DNA from: Amphibacillus sediminis NBRC 103570
GTDB lineage: Bacteria; Bacillota; Bacilli; Bacillales; Amphibacillaceae
Assembly (NCBI RefSeq): GCF_001552275.1
Contig: NZ_BCQW01000014.1
Span: 1 to 64,000, forward strand
DNA length: 64,000 bases
Direction: 5' to 3'
Below are positions 28,254 through 37,549 of this stretch, piece by piece. Below the pieces are notes generated by a model, which was given only the letters and a program-made list of their open reading frames with translations, did not search any database and was not told where the DNA came from. The position numbers and the translations under genes are program-made. Each line of letters opens with the position of its first letter. Position 1 is the stretch's first letter.

Positions 28254-29048
28254 TTAGTCTATTTGTTCATAGTAACGAGCACGCTTAATTGTATTTTCGA
28301 GTAATTTACTTGTTTGCTTACTCTGCTCCTTAAGCTGATGATACTCAAGAATCAATTCATATAACATATACCAATGAATTCGAATATAGAGATTTCGATT
28401 ACCCTCAATCCCGTAATCCGTGAGCCAATTATCCCAATCTGATTCATCTATGTAACGGTTAAATAATAAGCCAAGATCAATTGCTGGATCACCAATTTCA
28501 GCATTATCCCAATCAATCAAGTATAATTGTCCTAAATCAGAAATGAACCAATTGTTATGATTTAGATCACAATGACAAACCACAGGCTTGATACCAATTA
28601 CTTCTGACAGATGCTCTTCCATAAACTTTAATCCCTGATATAACAGTGTCGGTACTGGAACACACGGATTACACATTACCATCTGTTTAAGTTCCTGAAA
28701 CAACACAAAAGGATTCATTGGTTTTTTACCTATGCGTGTTAGCATATCTAATAGTTCAGCAGAATGATGAATTCTACCTAATAATTCAGCTACTTGTGGA
28801 TGCTGAATAGCTTCAGGATTAAGTTCTTTCCCATCTAACCATTCCTGTGCTGTAATGACATCACCATTTTCAAGTCGTTTCGTCCAAACAAGCTTAGGCA
28901 CGATACCTTGTGCAGACAAAACAGCCAAAAAAGGCGATGAATTTCGCTTTAGGAAGAGGCGTTTATGTTCAGATTGAGCATAATAAGCTTCACCGGTTGA
29001 TCCACCAGCAGATTCAATTATCCATTCTTCACCAAGCATGTGCTGCAC
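28254..29048 (-). CDS. ytmP: YtmP, aminoglycoside/choline kinase-like phosphotransferase
   Basis: 264-residue protein with the APH/choline kinase fold. The catalytic loop is VVCHCDLNHNNWFI and the metal-binding run is LYLIDWDNAEIGDPAIDLG, both complete. The nucleotide-binding lobe shows GGSTGEAYYAQ and RLFLKRN. The acceptor is unknown. The start GTG at 29048 has AAAGGAG eight bases upstream. A longer in-frame extension to 29120 is rejected because the site lies inside it. It forms an operon with trmB. Confidence 0.9.
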   Translation of the reverse strand: MQHMLGEEWIIESAGGSTGEAYYAQSEHKRLFLKRNSSPFLAVLSAQGIVPKLVWTKRLENGDVITAQEWLDGKELNPEAIQHPQVAELLGRIHHSAELLDMLTRIGKKPMNPFVLFQELKQMVMCNPCVPVPTLLYQGLKFMEEHLSEVIGIKPVVCHCDLNHNNWFISDLGQLYLIDWDNAEIGDPAIDLGLLFNRYIDESDWDNWLTDYGIEGNRNLYIRIHWYMLYELILEYHQLKEQSKQTSKLLENTIKRARYYEQID

Positions 29049-29194
29049 AAGGCATACTCCTTTCCTTATATTAGAACGGCTGTTTAATCGCAATGACAAG
29101 GTACATTTCTTCGTAGACATAAAATACTAGCAAACTGTACCAAGTCATTCTATTCCCCTTTTACTATAGCCGCTTATTGAACGTAACTTCTAAC

Positions 29195-29228
29195 GAAAAA
29201 AGTGGTCCAATACCACTTCATATTTTTT
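29195..29228. terminator. bidirectional terminator between the NERD-like gene and ytmP
   Basis: AAGTGGT and ACCACTT flank a CCAAT loop, with an A run before and a T run after, so it can act on both strands. Confidence 0.65.
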
Positions 29229-29369
29229 AGAAAAACTTGGCTATCACCTTGCCTTTATGGCGAAACCCAAAGCTTTGCTTATACTATAATCGATAATTAT
29301 TTATATCTATAGTATAAAAAAGACTATTCTAAGAGTACCTCAAAATAGGGCTAAAGATCAAGAGATTTT

Positions 29370-30302
29370 TTATTCAAAAACAAAACCGTCTGTTTCCTCA
29401 GGATCTTCCCATTCAGGACGATTCACAGCGACCGTTTCGGAATAAAGTAATAGGGCTTCCGCCACCTTTAATTGCAAGTGCTTTAGTGGAGAAACTAAGC
29501 GGCGATGGTTTTGTAGCCAATTTTCATGTTGCTCCTTTCCGATATAGCGAGTGGAAAATGGCTCAAGGTGAAAGCTGATCTGATTGGTTCGCGATAAAAT
29601 AACTTTAGTAATCGGCATCTCTAGCTTATTATGATTTAAAATACTTTTGACGATTTTTTCAGTACGATTTAAAGTAATAACTGGGCTTAAAAACTTTGTC
29701 CGCACATTGTTTTCTTCGGTATACCATGTTCGATCATCACCGACAATAATGCTTTGCTCAGAGGGGCGCTCTACAACCTTGATCACCTCAATTCCAACAG
29801 GTGTAAGCATAATAATATCCGCATCAACGGTGGTATTTTTTAATTTAAAGACTGGACGATACATAAATAAAAACGTGTCGGAAAAACGCTGCAGAAAATA
29901 CTTTAAGGTTAAGTCGTCTTGATAATCACGATCTAAGAACGACATCTCGCTTAAGGTTGTGGATGCCCAATTGAGTTGAAATGGAAAAAGCGAATCTAAA
30001 AAGTATTGTTTTAATTGTGCTTCTGTGGTTGGAATATGATTATTCTCATTCTGATTTTGATGCTCATATGCTTCCTCTGCACTTTGCCTATTAAATAATC
30101 GTCTCCATTTATTATAAAAGCGCTCTTGCTTCGGTTGATCATCACTCGGAGCTTCCAGAGATAGCTGCTCACGTTGATCTTCCCACATCGCAAATAATTG
30201 CTTCCAGTTTTCTTGCTTAAGCCGCATATAATGACCCGGATAATGAAAAATATCACGTTCATATCGGGAGATATAATTTTCCAATTTAATTAGTTGCCCC
30301 AT
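29370..30302 (-). CDS. NERD-like protein (YtlQ position)
   Basis: 310 residues. Residues 100-240 resemble a nuclease-related domain: FLDSLFPFQLNWASTTLSEMSFLDRDYQDD, then VDADIIMLTPVGIEVIKVVERP. In NERD proteins the latter run reads roughly D...GIxVIExK. Here the glutamate is replaced (VIKVVE), so catalysis is doubtful. The N-terminal 90 residues are charged and probably helical. The position between thpR and ytmP corresponds to ytlQ of B. subtilis, whose function is unknown. The ATG follows ATAGGAGT. Confidence 0.7.
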   Translation of the reverse strand: MGQLIKLENYISRYERDIFHYPGHYMRLKQENWKQLFAMWEDQREQLSLEAPSDDQPKQERFYNKWRRLFNRQSAEEAYEHQNQNENNHIPTTEAQLKQYFLDSLFPFQLNWASTTLSEMSFLDRDYQDDLTLKYFLQRFSDTFLFMYRPVFKLKNTTVDADIIMLTPVGIEVIKVVERPSEQSIIVGDDRTWYTEENNVRTKFLSPVITLNRTEKIVKSILNHNKLEMPITKVILSRTNQISFHLEPFSTRYIGKEQHENWLQNHRRLVSPLKHLQLKVAEALLLYSETVAVNRPEWEDPEETDGFVFE

Positions 30303-30370
30303 GTATATTCTACTCCTATCCTGTCAAAAACTTTCTAGCACCTAATCCAATAAACCATTGTTTCCTATTA

Positions 30371-30949
30371 TTATCCTTTTAGCCTAAAACGTGCCTCCGG
30401 GTAGTATTTAGGTGTTCGGTTACTCTCAATTCGATACAGAACAACTGCCTCAATCCATTCCAGCCAATCGTTTTGACCTAACCGGCTAATTTCAGACCAT
30501 AATTTCAAGTTGATCTGATCATATCGTGCCTGCTTAGCAAGCGTAATGTGTGGTACAAAACGTCTTTGGTCAACCTGAAAATTTAATTGAGTCATTATAT
30601 GTTGCACTGCGCTCAATAACGCTAGTAGCTCCGCTGATCGTTCAACCTTAACCCATATCACTCTTGGTCTCTCCTGGTTACCAAAATAGCCCAGAGCACC
30701 AATCCTAACAGAGAAGGTCTTCCGTGTTTCTAGGCTAGCAAAGCGATCTATTAATAAACGCTTTTGATTATCATTAAGAGCACCAAAAAAAGCGAGGGTA
30801 ATATGATAATCATCAAAACCAGTCCAGCTTTTATAGCTATTCTGGCCAATTAGTGATTGAATAGCATGTTGTTGATTAGTGAGCTTTTCTTTTAGTTGCG
30901 TACTTAATTCTAGTGCTAAAAAATAATGAGGAGACCTTTGCTTAATCAT
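30371..30949 (-). CDS. thpR: RNA 2',3'-cyclic phosphodiesterase (2H family)
   Basis: 192-residue 2H phosphoesterase, formerly called 2'-5' RNA ligase. It has both histidine motifs: YHITLAFFG near residue 48 and PHITLAKQ near residue 129. B. subtilis calls it ytlP. The ATG at 30949 has GAAGG nine bases upstream; the ATG three codons earlier overlaps that site. It ends about 70 bases before the NERD-like gene. Confidence 0.92.
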   Translation of the reverse strand: MIKQRSPHYFLALELSTQLKEKLTNQQHAIQSLIGQNSYKSWTGFDDYHITLAFFGALNDNQKRLLIDRFASLETRKTFSVRIGALGYFGNQERPRVIWVKVERSAELLALLSAVQHIMTQLNFQVDQRRFVPHITLAKQARYDQINLKLWSEISRLGQNDWLEWIEAVVLYRIESNRTPKYYPEARFRLKG

Positions 30950-31108
30950 AAGAACCATCCTTCATCTAATCTTTATATCGGCGTTTTTTTGAGATATTGT
31001 AAAAATTCAAGAAGAAAACTAGCATTTTTAATAAAAAAGGTGTAGAATATCCGTAAAGAGATTCAGTACCACAATTCTAATGCTTTTTTATCATTAAGGA
31101 GTGGTTTT

Positions 31109-31327
31109 TTGAGTCAATCTACTGATAGGATGCTAACTCGCGTAAAGGCTGTCTATCTTTTTATTAGAGAAAATGGTCCAGTTACGACCACACAAATTGC
31201 GGAGGAGTTCGATATCACAGATCGGACTGTACAACGCGACCTAAATGTATTAGCATATAACGGCCTGGTAAAAAGCCCCAACAGGGGAAGATGGGACATT
31301 ACTAAGAAAAAAGTAAAAATCTCGTAA
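31109..31327 (+). CDS. ytzE: YtzE, small DeoR-type DNA-binding protein
   Basis: 72 residues that are essentially one winged helix-turn-helix: RVKAVYLFIRENGPVTTTQIAEEF, then DITDRTVQRDLNVLAYNGLV. It lacks the sugar-sensing domain of full DeoR regulators. The start is TTG with AAGGAG seven or eight bases upstream. Targets are unknown. It is divergent from thpR. Confidence 0.9.
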   Translation: MSQSTDRMLTRVKAVYLFIRENGPVTTTQIAEEFDITDRTVQRDLNVLAYNGLVKSPNRGRWDITKKKVKIS

Positions 31328-31364
31328 TGTCAATAACTTAGCATACCATGCTGACACTTTTTTT
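31328..31364 (+). terminator. terminator after ytzE
   Basis: TGTCA and TGACA flank AGCAT-ACC-ATGCT, followed by seven Ts. Confidence 0.7.
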
Positions 31365-31393
31365 AGTCAGCTTATTTTTTTGTTTTTACCTCA

Positions 31394-32104
31394 CTATAAT
31401 TTTCTTAAATAGGAAATTTCTTCTTCCAATAATCTTCGGTATTCACCTTTTTTCAACTCTGGATCTAACTGCCAATCACCTATTGCTACGCGTTTTAAAT
31501 AAACTACTTTTTTTCCAACACTTTCAAACATGCGTTTAACCTGATGATACTTCCCTTCCATTATCGTTAATTCGATTTCTGATACTGGTCCACTCTTTAG
31601 TATGGTCAGTTGTCCAGGCATGGTTACGTACCCATCGTCCAGCTTAACACCTTGTTTAAATGCTTCAACATCATGATCAGTAACTTCTCCGCTGATTTCG
31701 GCATAGTAAGTCTTTCCCACCAGCTTCTTTGGTGATAACAAACGATGGGCAAGCTGCCCATCGTTTGTTATCAGTAACAACCCTTCGGTGTCTTTATCTA
31801 ATCGCCCTACCGGAAATGGATTTCGTAATCGATCCTCATCTTCTAGCAAGTCTAAAATAGTACGCTCACGGCTATCTCGGGTTGCACTGATAACTCCTTG
31901 TGGTTTATGCATGACCAGATAGACAAATTCCTCATAACGTACTGTTGCTTCCTGTACTTGCACACAATCCTGTTTTGGATCAATGTGAATATTTACCTGT
32001 TTGATAAGCTCTCCATTTACTTTGATCGCACCTTTTTTTATTAATAGCTTAACCTCTTTACGGCTGCCATAGCCGCAATTTGCTAATAATTTATCTAAAC
32101 GCAT
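31394..32104 (-). CDS. rsuA: 16S rRNA pseudouridine(516) synthase
   Basis: Isomerises uridine to pseudouridine in 16S rRNA. The 236-residue protein begins with an S4 domain (MRLDKLLANCGYGSRKEVKLLI). The catalytic domain has the invariant aspartate in PVGRLDKDTEGLLLITNDG, plus MHKPQGVIS and the C-terminal EGKYHQVKRMFE. The ATG follows AGAGGTT. It starts seven bases after the ytgP stop, so the two are probably co-transcribed, as in B. subtilis (ytzG-ytgP). Confidence 0.93.
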   Translation of the reverse strand: MRLDKLLANCGYGSRKEVKLLIKKGAIKVNGELIKQVNIHIDPKQDCVQVQEATVRYEEFVYLVMHKPQGVISATRDSRERTILDLLEDEDRLRNPFPVGRLDKDTEGLLLITNDGQLAHRLLSPKKLVGKTYYAEISGEVTDHDVEAFKQGVKLDDGYVTMPGQLTILKSGPVSEIELTIMEGKYHQVKRMFESVGKKVVYLKRVAIGDWQLDPELKKGEYRRLLEEEISYLRKL

Positions 32105-32111
32105 CTCGCTC

Positions 32112-33746
32112 TTAACCTCTTTTCATAAATCGATCTAAAAAGCGAATTCTATTTCCAAATACGCGCTCGATTAAAGTTGAATGATAACTAAGCCATAAAT
32201 ATACATACATTCCAACCGGGACAGTAAGGAGTAGAATGATAATATTTTCAATCCTACCATCCTGATAAGTCCAAATAAAGCTTAATCCGTAATTTAATAA
32301 AGCAACAGCTCCAGCCATAATAGCTGTAAATATCCCCATTAACACCGAGCGCTTCAATAGCTGACGAAGTGGAAAACCAATTGCAGCCTTTATCCGCCAA
32401 AGATTAGATGCGACAGTAGTAAAGGAACCAAATAATGTTGCTAAAACAGCACCTTCTGGTCCAAATAACCGCATTAATGGAACATTTAGCGCACTTTTTA
32501 ATATTAAGCCAAATGCTAAGCTAACAATCGCAAAACGCTGTTCATTGATTCCCTGCAAAATAGATGAGGTTACCGTAAAGAGTGAAAAGAATAAAGCAAC
32601 TGGTGCATACCATCCTAATAATGAACCATTTAATTCTATGTAGGAATTGACACCATAAAAGGCTCCCCAAATTTCATGTGATAAAATAGACATCCCAACG
32701 ACTGCCGGAAGTGTGAGTAGTACAATCATTTGCAGGGATTGATTAATCTGTTGAAATAGCAATGTTTTATTTTTATCAACAAATGACTTCGTTAAAGTTG
32801 GCAATGTTGCTAATGAAGTACCTGTCGCCAAAGTAATCGGGATCATAATTAATTTATGCCCATACAAGTTAATATTTGAAAAAGCATGGTCAATGAAAAT
32901 TTGCTCGAAATTCATCCCCATTAACGTCCTTGTAAATGTAATCGCATCAATTTGTTGATATAACGGGATAGCAAGCCCAATAAAGATAAACGGCCCACCA
33001 TAACTAAATAGTTCCTTAAACAACTTTGAAGTTGGAATGGGCTGACGTCGTACTGTCTGTTGCTGAACATTAGCTTGTAAGTAGCCTTTACGTTTATGCC
33101 AATACCAGATCAATATAACAACTGAAGCTAGGGCACCGATAAAGGTTGAAAAGGTAGCAAAACCAACGGCCGTTGTAATTGTGCCATTAAACACATTGAT
33201 GACAAAGAAGACAGAGACAAGCAAAAAGATAATTCGAACAATTTGTTCAATAACTTGTGATAAAGCGGTTGGCCCCATCGACTGATGTCCCTGAAAGAAT
33301 CCTCGCGTTATACTCATCGGTGGGATAATGATCAGAGCGAAGCTGACCATTCGGATAACTAGCGCCACGTCCTCGATCGTAATCCCTTCTGCATTTTCAG
33401 GAATATAAATCCGGGCAATAAAATTCGCACCGAAAAATAAGGTCAGAAAAGCAACCACCCCTGTAATAATCATTAATCGAAGCGCAAGCTTGTACATACG
33501 GTGACTGGTACGATAATCCCCTAACGAATTGTACTTAGCAACGAATTTTGATACCGCAAGAGGGATACCCACTGTCGATAAACTAATAAAAATACTATAT
33601 GGTCCATAAGCTAAACCATAAAGCTTTCCACCTGTAGCTCCAACTAAGCTCTCAAATGGGATGGTGTAGATCATCCCTATAAATCTCGAAAAAAAAGTAG
33701 CGGCCGTTAATAGGACCGTACCTCGAATAATTGTATTTTTTGACAT
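32112..33746 (-). CDS. ytgP: lipid II flippase of the MOP family (YtgP)
   Basis: 544 residues with about 14 membrane segments, the same length as B. subtilis YtgP, which can act as the MurJ-type lipid II flippase. Family runs: FFSRFIGMIYTIPFESLVGATGGKLYGLAYGPYS near the N-terminus, SMGPTALSQVIEQIVRI, and ILQGINEQRFAIVSLAFGLILK. The ATG follows AAGGTG. It is divergent from ytfP. Confidence 0.92.
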   Translation of the reverse strand: MSKNTIIRGTVLLTAATFFSRFIGMIYTIPFESLVGATGGKLYGLAYGPYSIFISLSTVGIPLAVSKFVAKYNSLGDYRTSHRMYKLALRLMIITGVVAFLTLFFGANFIARIYIPENAEGITIEDVALVIRMVSFALIIIPPMSITRGFFQGHQSMGPTALSQVIEQIVRIIFLLVSVFFVINVFNGTITTAVGFATFSTFIGALASVVILIWYWHKRKGYLQANVQQQTVRRQPIPTSKLFKELFSYGGPFIFIGLAIPLYQQIDAITFTRTLMGMNFEQIFIDHAFSNINLYGHKLIMIPITLATGTSLATLPTLTKSFVDKNKTLLFQQINQSLQMIVLLTLPAVVGMSILSHEIWGAFYGVNSYIELNGSLLGWYAPVALFFSLFTVTSSILQGINEQRFAIVSLAFGLILKSALNVPLMRLFGPEGAVLATLFGSFTTVASNLWRIKAAIGFPLRQLLKRSVLMGIFTAIMAGAVALLNYGLSFIWTYQDGRIENIIILLLTVPVGMYVYLWLSYHSTLIERVFGNRIRFLDRFMKRG

Positions 33747-33883
33747 AGTTTCACCTTAGTTCTTTCTATTACATTTGTAAAAATACGCTACTCATCATTT
33801 TAACACAAAATTCGCTAAGAGTACGCAAAAAAACAATCTTGTAGTATACTTTTAACAAAATAGCAACAGAGAGGATGAAGTTC

Positions 33884-35140
33884 GTGATTTACGATGTTGC
33901 AGTCATTGGAGGCGGACCGTCAGGACTGATGGCTGCTATAGCGGCTGCGGAACAAGGAGCCAAGACGATATTAATTGAAAAAGGGAACAAGCTTGGAAAA
34001 AAGCTTGAGATTTCTGGTGGTGGTCGTTGTAATGTGACAAGTCGATTGCCTAAAGAAGAAATTATTAAACATATTCCAGGAAACGGGCGTTTTCTTTACA
34101 GTGCATTTTCTGTATTTGATAATGAAGATATTATCTCATTTTTCGAGGAGTTAGGCGTGCCCCTTAAGGAAGAAGATCATGGGCGTATGTTTCCTGTTAG
34201 TAATTCTGCTAAAGATGTTGTCCAAGCCTTGATTAATCAATTAACATCGCTTGGGGCAGAAATAAAACTGCAAAGTCCTGTTAGCGCAATAGACTTTGGG
34301 GCTGAGCAGCATACCGTTATTTTGGCTTCTGGCCTTAAGCTTTCATCTAAAAGCATCATTATCGCCGCAGGCGGCAAGGCGGTTCCACATACTGGGTCTA
34401 CCGGCGATGCGTATCCGTGGGCAAAGAAAGCCGGACATACTATTACAGATTTGTACCCAACCGAAGTTCCGCTTCGATCTAATCAAGCATTTATCAAAGA
34501 CCGAACACTGCAAGGACTTGCACTTCGAAATGTTACCTTATCTGTAAAAGATCAATTTGATAAAACACTGGTCAGTCATCGGATGGATATGCTATTTACC
34601 CATTTCGGGATATCAGGTCCCGCTGTTCTTCGCTGCTCCCAGTATGCCGTTAAATTGTTAAAAGGCGGACAGGATCAAGTGAAACTCTTGATTGATGCCT
34701 ATCCTGACCTAAATGAAGAACAGCTCTATCAACAGCTTAAACAGCAATTTGTTAAATCAGCGACAAAGTCAATTAAGAATAGCCTAAAGGGATTAGTTCC
34801 AGAACGTTATTTAACTTTCCTTCTTGATAAAAATAAGATTGCTACAGATTTGAAAGCAGCTAATATCTCGCAAGAGGCTTTACGACGATTAATTAAAGAT
34901 ATCAAGGCCTTTGAAGTTTGGATATACGATAGCCTGCCCATTGAAAAAGCCTTTGTAACAGGCGGTGGTGTTTCGATAAAAGAAGTATCTCCCACCACTA
35001 TGGCATCCAAACTGCTCGATCGACTTTTCTTTTGTGGTGAAGTACTAGACATTCACGGATATACTGGTGGTTATAATATTACGGCTGCATTAGTAACAGG
35101 CAGAATTGCCGGACAGAATGCTGCTTGGCATGCCTACTAA
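33884..35140 (+). CDS. ytfP: YtfP, FAD-dependent oxidoreductase (HI0933-like)
   Basis: 418-residue flavoprotein. The dinucleotide-binding loop is VAVIGGGPSGLMAA. The family runs are KKLEISGGGRCNVTS, GRMFPVSNSAKDVV, AGGKAVPHTGSTGDAYPWA and the late VTGGGVSIKEV and GYTGGYNITAAL. The substrate is not known. The GTG at 33884 has GAGAGG at about nine bases and gives the usual length. The ATG at 33875 is too close to that site. A terminator follows. Confidence 0.92.
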   Translation: MIYDVAVIGGGPSGLMAAIAAAEQGAKTILIEKGNKLGKKLEISGGGRCNVTSRLPKEEIIKHIPGNGRFLYSAFSVFDNEDIISFFEELGVPLKEEDHGRMFPVSNSAKDVVQALINQLTSLGAEIKLQSPVSAIDFGAEQHTVILASGLKLSSKSIIIAAGGKAVPHTGSTGDAYPWAKKAGHTITDLYPTEVPLRSNQAFIKDRTLQGLALRNVTLSVKDQFDKTLVSHRMDMLFTHFGISGPAVLRCSQYAVKLLKGGQDQVKLLIDAYPDLNEEQLYQQLKQQFVKSATKSIKNSLKGLVPERYLTFLLDKNKIATDLKAANISQEALRRLIKDIKAFEVWIYDSLPIEKAFVTGGGVSIKEVSPTTMASKLLDRLFFCGEVLDIHGYTGGYNITAALVTGRIAGQNAAWHAY

Positions 35141-35143
35141 CTA

Positions 35144-35173
35144 AGAATCGCATTTGGCGATTCTTTTTTTTTG
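35144..35173 (+). terminator. terminator after ytfP
   Basis: AGAATCGC and GCGATTCT around a small loop, then nine Ts. Confidence 0.92.
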
Positions 35174-35194
35174 GTTAAAAAGGAATATTACCCA

Positions 35195-35238
35195 AAGGCA
35201 TACATCTCACCACTTTTAGAAGTGGAAGACTTCCGCTA
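35195..35238 (+). repeat. repeat B, 3' fragment abutting repeat A
   Basis: GGCATACATCTCACC ... AGTGGAAGACTTCCGCT matches the 3' part of repeat B (55765-55800). It is cut where repeat A copy 10 begins. Confidence 0.7.
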
Positions 35239-35239
35239 A

Positions 35240-35490
35240 ATAAAGTGAAACTTCGTTCAGCGGGGGTTTCGACGCATAGGATGTGCTCGTGCAGACGTTG
35301 CGACACGACGTCGAGAACTTAGTCAGCTTCCTCTCTCCTCACAAACGGTCGTTGAACCGATCGAGCCGTTACTGGCTGTTGGCTCTCCCAGTTAGACATG
35401 ACCTGTTCCCTTATTTCTTGATGTGGGAGGCTACAAAAGCCCTTCGATGGGGCGAGTAATCGCAGCCCCAGCCAGTTACATTGCGATGAA
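35240..35490 (+). repeat. repeat A, copy 10 (full length)
   Basis: All modules are present. The 3' side of the first stem is degenerate (CTCACAAACGGTCGTTG), so that stem is broken in this copy. The right end is CATTGCGATGAAATG. Confidence 0.92.
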
Positions 35491-35538
35491 ATGAAAGAAA
35501 TTTTCAAAAAGACTTGTCAAATTAACGAAAATGTTATA

Positions 35539-35564
35539 TGGTTAATTACATAAGTAACTAACCA
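35539..35564. promoter_or_regulatory. palindromic operator of the GntR/ABC operon
   Basis: TGGTTAATTAC and GTAACTAACCA form an 11-base inverted repeat with one mismatch and an ATAA centre, just before the regulator gene. A possible -35 TTGTCA lies at 35514-35519 and TATATG at 35535-35540, so the palindrome overlaps or follows the -10. This fits autorepression by the GntR protein encoded next. Confidence 0.6.
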
Positions 35565-35581
35565 GTTAGGTGGTGAACATA

Positions 35582-35956
35582 TTGACAGAACGTTTAAATG
35601 AGGACCAGCCGATTTTTATTCAAATAGCGGAGTTAATTGAGACCAGCATTGTTGAAGGGGATCGCTTAGCCAATGAACAAGTACCCTCAACCAATGAGTT
35701 CGCAAAGCATTATCAGATTAATCCAGCTACTGCTGCTAAGGGAATTAATTTATTGGTCGATCAAGGGATACTTTTCAAAAAAAGAGGTGTAGGAATGTTT
35801 GTAACGGAGGATGCCAAGCAAATTATTTTAGCAAAAAGACAAGAACGCTTTTACACTCACTACGTTCAGCCTTTACTACAAGAAGCTAAGCGAATTAGTT
35901 TAACGCAAGAGCAATTATTAGATTTTATTAAGGAGGGGTTTAGTCATGAAGATTAG
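35582..35956 (+). CDS. GntR family regulator, YtrA type
   Basis: 124 residues: a winged helix (PIFIQIAELIETSIVEGDRL, VPSTNEFAKHYQINPATAAKGINLL, GILFKKRGVGMFVTEDA) and a short helical dimerisation tail. This size is typical of the YtrA subfamily, which controls linked ABC transporters. TTG at 35582 has AGGTGG eight bases upstream; two GTG codons upstream overlap that site. It overlaps the ATPase gene by 11 bases. A palindrome just upstream is the likely operator. Confidence 0.88.
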   Translation: MTERLNEDQPIFIQIAELIETSIVEGDRLANEQVPSTNEFAKHYQINPATAAKGINLLVDQGILFKKRGVGMFVTEDAKQIILAKRQERFYTHYVQPLLQEAKRISLTQEQLLDFIKEGFSHED

Positions 35957-36818
35957 TGCAACAGATTTAAATAAGATATATAAAAAAGAACAGGCACTTA
36001 ATCATTTATCTTTAACATTAGAAGGGAACAAAATCATTGGTTTACTAGGGAAAAACGGAGCTGGAAAAACAACCTTGATGCGATTAATCGCTGGTCACTT
36101 TCAGCCGACGAGTGGCCAGTTAGAAATTAACGGTCAATCTCCCTTTAATCATTATTCGATTACACGTGATGTTTGCTTAATTCAAGAAAACTATAATTTT
36201 TATGAAAAATTTACGATTGATGATATATTGAAAATTTCTGCCGTTTTTTATCCAAATTGGAATGCTTCTGAAGCAGAGGAATTAGTTACACTATTCAAAT
36301 TAAAACGCAAACGTAAAATCAGCGCTTTATCTAAAGGAATGCTATCAGCAGTTGGGATAATCGTCGGTCTTGCTAGTCATTCACCTATAACCATCTTTGA
36401 CGAGCCTTACATCGGACTTGATGCATCATACCGTTCAACCTTTTATGATTTACTTTTGCAATCCTATCAAGAAGATCCACGTTTAATTATTTTATCAACC
36501 CATTTAATTGATGAAGTGAGCAAGTTGTTTGAGGAAGTGGCGATTTTGCATGATGGTAAGCTACTCTTACATGAAAAAGCGGAGGATCTAGCAGAAAATC
36601 ACTGTATTGTTTCTGGTCCGGTTAAGGAAGTCGATAAGGCCATTGAAGGCAAACAGGTCCTTCACCAGTCAACTTTACTTGGTCAAAAAACAGCTATTTT
36701 GTATGATCAAGAAATTGATGGCAACTATGATAGCCTTACCTTTAGTAAAGCAAGCATTCAGGAATTATTTGTTTATTTAACAAAAGAGGAGGTTGTTAAG
36801 CATGGTGACAGAAATTAA
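35946..36818 (+). CDS. ABC transporter ATPase, YtrB type
   Basis: 290-residue ATPase with Walker A GKNGAGKTT near residue 36, a Q-loop in LIQENYNFYE, the signature as LSKGM (the common GntR-linked variant of LSGGQ), Walker B TIFDEP, and the switch histidine in LSTHLIDEV. It powers the membrane protein encoded next. The YtrA-linked systems respond to cell-wall stress in B. subtilis, but the substrate here is unknown. The ATG follows GGAGGGG. It overlaps both neighbours, which is a sign of translational coupling. Confidence 0.9.
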   Translation: MKISATDLNKIYKKEQALNHLSLTLEGNKIIGLLGKNGAGKTTLMRLIAGHFQPTSGQLEINGQSPFNHYSITRDVCLIQENYNFYEKFTIDDILKISAVFYPNWNASEAEELVTLFKLKRKRKISALSKGMLSAVGIIVGLASHSPITIFDEPYIGLDASYRSTFYDLLLQSYQEDPRLIILSTHLIDEVSKLFEEVAILHDGKLLLHEKAEDLAENHCIVSGPVKEVDKAIEGKQVLHQSTLLGQKTAILYDQEIDGNYDSLTFSKASIQELFVYLTKEEVVKHGDRN

Positions 36819-37512
36819 AAACAGCTTATATTACTTTTCTAGATATACAGTCAAAACAGTCCTTACGTTCTGGGGTATTTATATCGGATTTATCACATTA
36901 TTTTTTGTTCTGTCGGTAACAACAGATGGAACCATTGAATTTACTGGTGTCAATACATTGCCAGTTACCATCTTCATGGTTATATTTGGAATTATGTTTT
37001 TCAAGGATGTTTTCCCATATAACATAAAATTAGGTATTTCTCGGACGCCATTTTCAATAGCGGTTCTTATATTTTCAGTTATATTAACAACAGTAATGAC
37101 TGGTATTGCTCAATTATTTCTAGTATTCGTCAATTGGATTACAGAAAAGTTTAATATTGACAACTTTGCGTTTGTCGGCTTAAACACGCAATTTGCCAAT
37201 TTTACAGACCATAATACGCTAATTTACGAGTATCTCGTGAACTTAACGCTATTTTTACTTGCCTTATTAATCGCGGTGATCTTATTTAGGCTAGGATTTA
37301 AGTATGGGATGATAGTTTTAATTATTCTACCACTCAGTTTGTTTATTCGCTCGGTAGCTTCTACTTTTGTAGACTGGTTAAGTTACTTAGCTATCCTTCA
37401 CAATAATTATCATCCTGGTTTCTTCTTGATTCCAATTATCGGCACTAGCTTATTGTTTTGGTTTGTTGTCCGTAATGCAAGCATTGTTGATCAAATAAGC
37501 CATAAAGGTTAA
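36802..37512 (+). CDS. ABC transporter membrane protein
   Basis: 236 residues with six hydrophobic segments (for example VLTFWGIYIGFITLFFVL, LPVTIFMVIFGIMFF, LFLLALLIAVILF and LIPIIGTSLLFWFVV). No extracellular domain. It is the membrane partner of the preceding ATPase, by position and coupling. The ATG at 36802 follows GAGGAGG; an upstream TTG overlaps that site. I do not recognise the substrate. Confidence 0.82.
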   Translation: MVTEIKNSLYYFSRYTVKTVLTFWGIYIGFITLFFVLSVTTDGTIEFTGVNTLPVTIFMVIFGIMFFKDVFPYNIKLGISRTPFSIAVLIFSVILTTVMTGIAQLFLVFVNWITEKFNIDNFAFVGLNTQFANFTDHNTLIYEYLVNLTLFLLALLIAVILFRLGFKYGMIVLIILPLSLFIRSVASTFVDWLSYLAILHNNYHPGFFLIPIIGTSLLFWFVVRNASIVDQISHKG

Positions 37513-37549
37513 AATTTACGTCCAGATAGAGGTGGGTGAAGTTATAAAA

